From the NCBI RefSeq assembly GCF_040438645.1, contig NZ_CP159253.1, positions 1,612,001 to 1,676,000 of the forward strand: a stretch of 64,000 nucleotides of DNA, read 5' to 3'. The notes under the pieces were generated by a model. That model searched no databases. It was not told where the DNA came from and worked only from the letters and a program-made list of their open reading frames with translations. Each line of letters opens with the position of its first letter. Positions within the stretch are counted from its first letter, which is position 1. The position numbers and the translations under genes were made by a program. Below are positions 62,673 through 64,000 of this stretch, one piece after another. The DNA is from Mesorhizobium sp. WSM2240 (GTDB lineage: Bacteria; Pseudomonadota; Alphaproteobacteria; Rhizobiales; Rhizobiaceae).

Positions 62673-64000
62673 ATGTTATTCGACAGCTTCGGGCTCCTGG
62701 GCACGCTCGGCCTCGTGGCGCTTGTCGTGATCGTCATACGCCTGAATACGCGCCTGGGGCTGGTCGAGCGCGAGCTTGGCGCAATGCGCTCCCTCGTCCT
62801 CTCCCGGCCGCCGGCTGCTGCGGCCTCGGCCGTGGCGAAAGAACAGGCGCCGCCTGCAACGATGGAGCGGGCTGGCGAACCCATAGTGGACGGCGCGGTT
62901 CCCGAGACCGCGGAGCAAGCTGGGGGTGAACCTGCCGAACCGGCAGGACCATGGGGGATGGTCGAGGGGAGGGATACGGCAGGCGCTGAACCCGCGCCTG
63001 CGGCGGCTGCCGGATCATCCGCTGCGAAGGCTGACATAGAAACGGCGCTCGGCACGCGCTGGGCCGTCTGGGTCGGCGGCGTAGCGCTGGCGCTCGGGGG
63101 TGTGTTCCTGATCCGCTATTCGATCGAGGCTGGCATCTTCGGCCCTGGCGTGCGCCTGACTATGGCGGCGCTGCTTGGCCTGGCGCTCGTCGGCGCAGGC
63201 GAGTTCATCCGCCGCACCGGCTTCGAGATACCGCTGAACGGTGGCAACAACGCTTACATTCCCGGCATATTGACCGCCGCCGGCGCCTTCACCCTGTTCG
63301 GGGCGGTCTACGCCGCGCACGGCGTCTATGGCTTCATCGGTCCGGCCTCCGCCTTCGTGCTTATGGGAATCATAGGCGTGGGGACCGTTGCTGCCGCTCT
63401 GGTGCACGGGCAGGCGCTGGCCGGCTTCGGCCTGCTCGGCTCGCTGGTCACGCCGCTGCTCGTCGCCTCCGAAGCCCCGAATGCCTGGGCACTGTTCGGC
63501 TACCTCGCCATCGTGCTCGCCGCGGCAGTCGCCATCGCCCGCCTGCGCGATTGGCGCTTTCTTGCTGGTGCCGCCTTTGCCGGAACCGGGCTCTGGTGCC
63601 TGGTTTATATGGCCGGCTCGGAAACGATCGACTTCACCGTTGTGCTCTTCATCAATCTCGTCATCCTGCTGTCGCTGGCCTTGATCTGGCTGGGCAGGCG
63701 CGGCGGCGGCGAGGAGGCGGCGGTTGCGTTCGACTGGCCGACAGCCATTCCGGCATTGTCGGTTGCGTTTGCAGCGCTATCGCTGCTGATCAACCCGGAT
63801 TATCAGGCATTAGGCGGCGCCCTCTATGGCACCATTCTGATCACGGCGATGGTCGCTATCGCGCTTTATCGCCCCGGCGCGCTCGCGCTACTCCACGCCG
63901 CCGGCGCGGCATCCGTTGTCGCTTACGCGCGAGCCGCGCTGAGCGGCACTTTCGCGTTCGATTTTGCCGGCGGAAGTCTGGTCATAGACGGCTTTCCCGC
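62673..64000 (+). CDS. DUF2339 multi-spanning membrane protein (5' part)
   Basis: The visible 442 residues belong to a DUF2339 protein; the gene continues past the window. A first hydrophobic segment (about 5-23) is followed by an Ala/Glu/Pro-rich soluble stretch (about 40-125), then many helices starting at ETALGTRWAVWVGGVALALGGVFLI minus its ends, the family hallmark. Function of the family is unknown. GGGGGAACGG lies ahead of the ATG. Confidence 0.9.
   Translation, partial: MLFDSFGLLGTLGLVALVVIVIRLNTRLGLVERELGAMRSLVLSRPPAAAASAVAKEQAPPATMERAGEPIVDGAVPETAEQAGGEPAEPAGPWGMVEGRDTAGAEPAPAAAAGSSAAKADIETALGTRWAVWVGGVALALGGVFLIRYSIEAGIFGPGVRLTMAALLGLALVGAGEFIRRTGFEIPLNGGNNAYIPGILTAAGAFTLFGAVYAAHGVYGFIGPASAFVLMGIIGVGTVAAALVHGQALAGFGLLGSLVTPLLVASEAPNAWALFGYLAIVLAAAVAIARLRDWRFLAGAAFAGTGLWCLVYMAGSETIDFTVVLFINLVILLSLALIWLGRRGGGEEAAVAFDWPTAIPALSVAFAALSLLINPDYQALGGALYGTILITAMVAIALYRPGALALLHAAGAASVVAYARAALSGTFAFDFAGGSLVIDGFP

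Overview
The window looks like chromosomal DNA of an alphaproteobacterium of the order Hyphomicrobiales (Rhizobiales), most likely a Mesorhizobium-like member of the Phyllobacteriaceae. The grounds are high G+C (low to mid 60s percent by eye), Omp2-type porins with the family's typical N-terminus, the block rpoZ-rsh-pyrE-acpS-lepB-rnc-era-recO, and several intergenic palindromes common in rhizobia. The genus is an inference.

Layout. 1-19 kb is mostly housekeeping: the 5' part of a membrane PAS histidine kinase (cut by the window edge), pepN, an orphan molybdopterin hydroxylase large subunit translationally coupled to an EamA exporter, an XRE/MmyB regulator facing a small membrane protein, a family-4-like uracil-DNA glycosylase whose ORF contains a palindromic repeat, ETF-ubiquinone oxidoreductase, a DUF922 protein, an EEP-family protein, AMP nucleosidase, small secreted proteins including a 56-codon gene, a DUF2147 protein, a Sel1 protein and a 1-Cys peroxiredoxin.

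19-34.4 kb is a leucine/isovalerate catabolic cluster on the minus strand (tetR-ivd ... mccB ... mccA) that has been invaded repeatedly. Between ivd and mccB lie a VapBC toxin-antitoxin pair and, on the other strand, a protein fusing a trypsin-like protease to a DNA/RNA nuclease. Between mccB and mccA lie an orphan HNH-toxin/immunity-like pair, a DUF2200 gene, a YciI gene, an M14 carboxypeptidase with a separate propeptide-like ORF, an L,D-transpeptidase and a VOC protein. The 3' end of mccB is present three times in direct orientation, with increasing decay away from the intact gene. This suggests that cargo has been inserted at least twice behind mccB, the intact 3' end being restored each time. 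It is the most unusual feature of the window.

34.4-42.4 kb holds a Nudix hydrolase, two PLP aminotransferases and an RND efflux operon with a divergent TetR regulator and a palindromic operator. 42.4-48.5 kb holds an orphan, AT-rich tyrosine recombinase, then three Omp2-like porin paralogues. The first two diverge around a tRNA-Ser(GCU) and share a near-identical 5' segment, an arrangement like omp2a/omp2b of Brucella.

48.5-64 kb is conserved core: alpha/beta hydrolase, lytic transglycosylase, dapA, smpB, a family-5 uracil-DNA glycosylase, a NYN protein, rpoZ, the stringent-response enzyme, pyrE, acpS, lepB, rnc, era, recO, a thioesterase and the 5' part of a DUF2339 membrane protein.

Functionally, electrons from isovaleryl-CoA dehydrogenase pass through ETF to the ETF-QO encoded near 12 kb, so the two loci belong to one pathway. 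The liuC and HMG-CoA lyase genes needed to finish leucine breakdown are not in this window. All functional calls rest on motif recognition; no database search was run.
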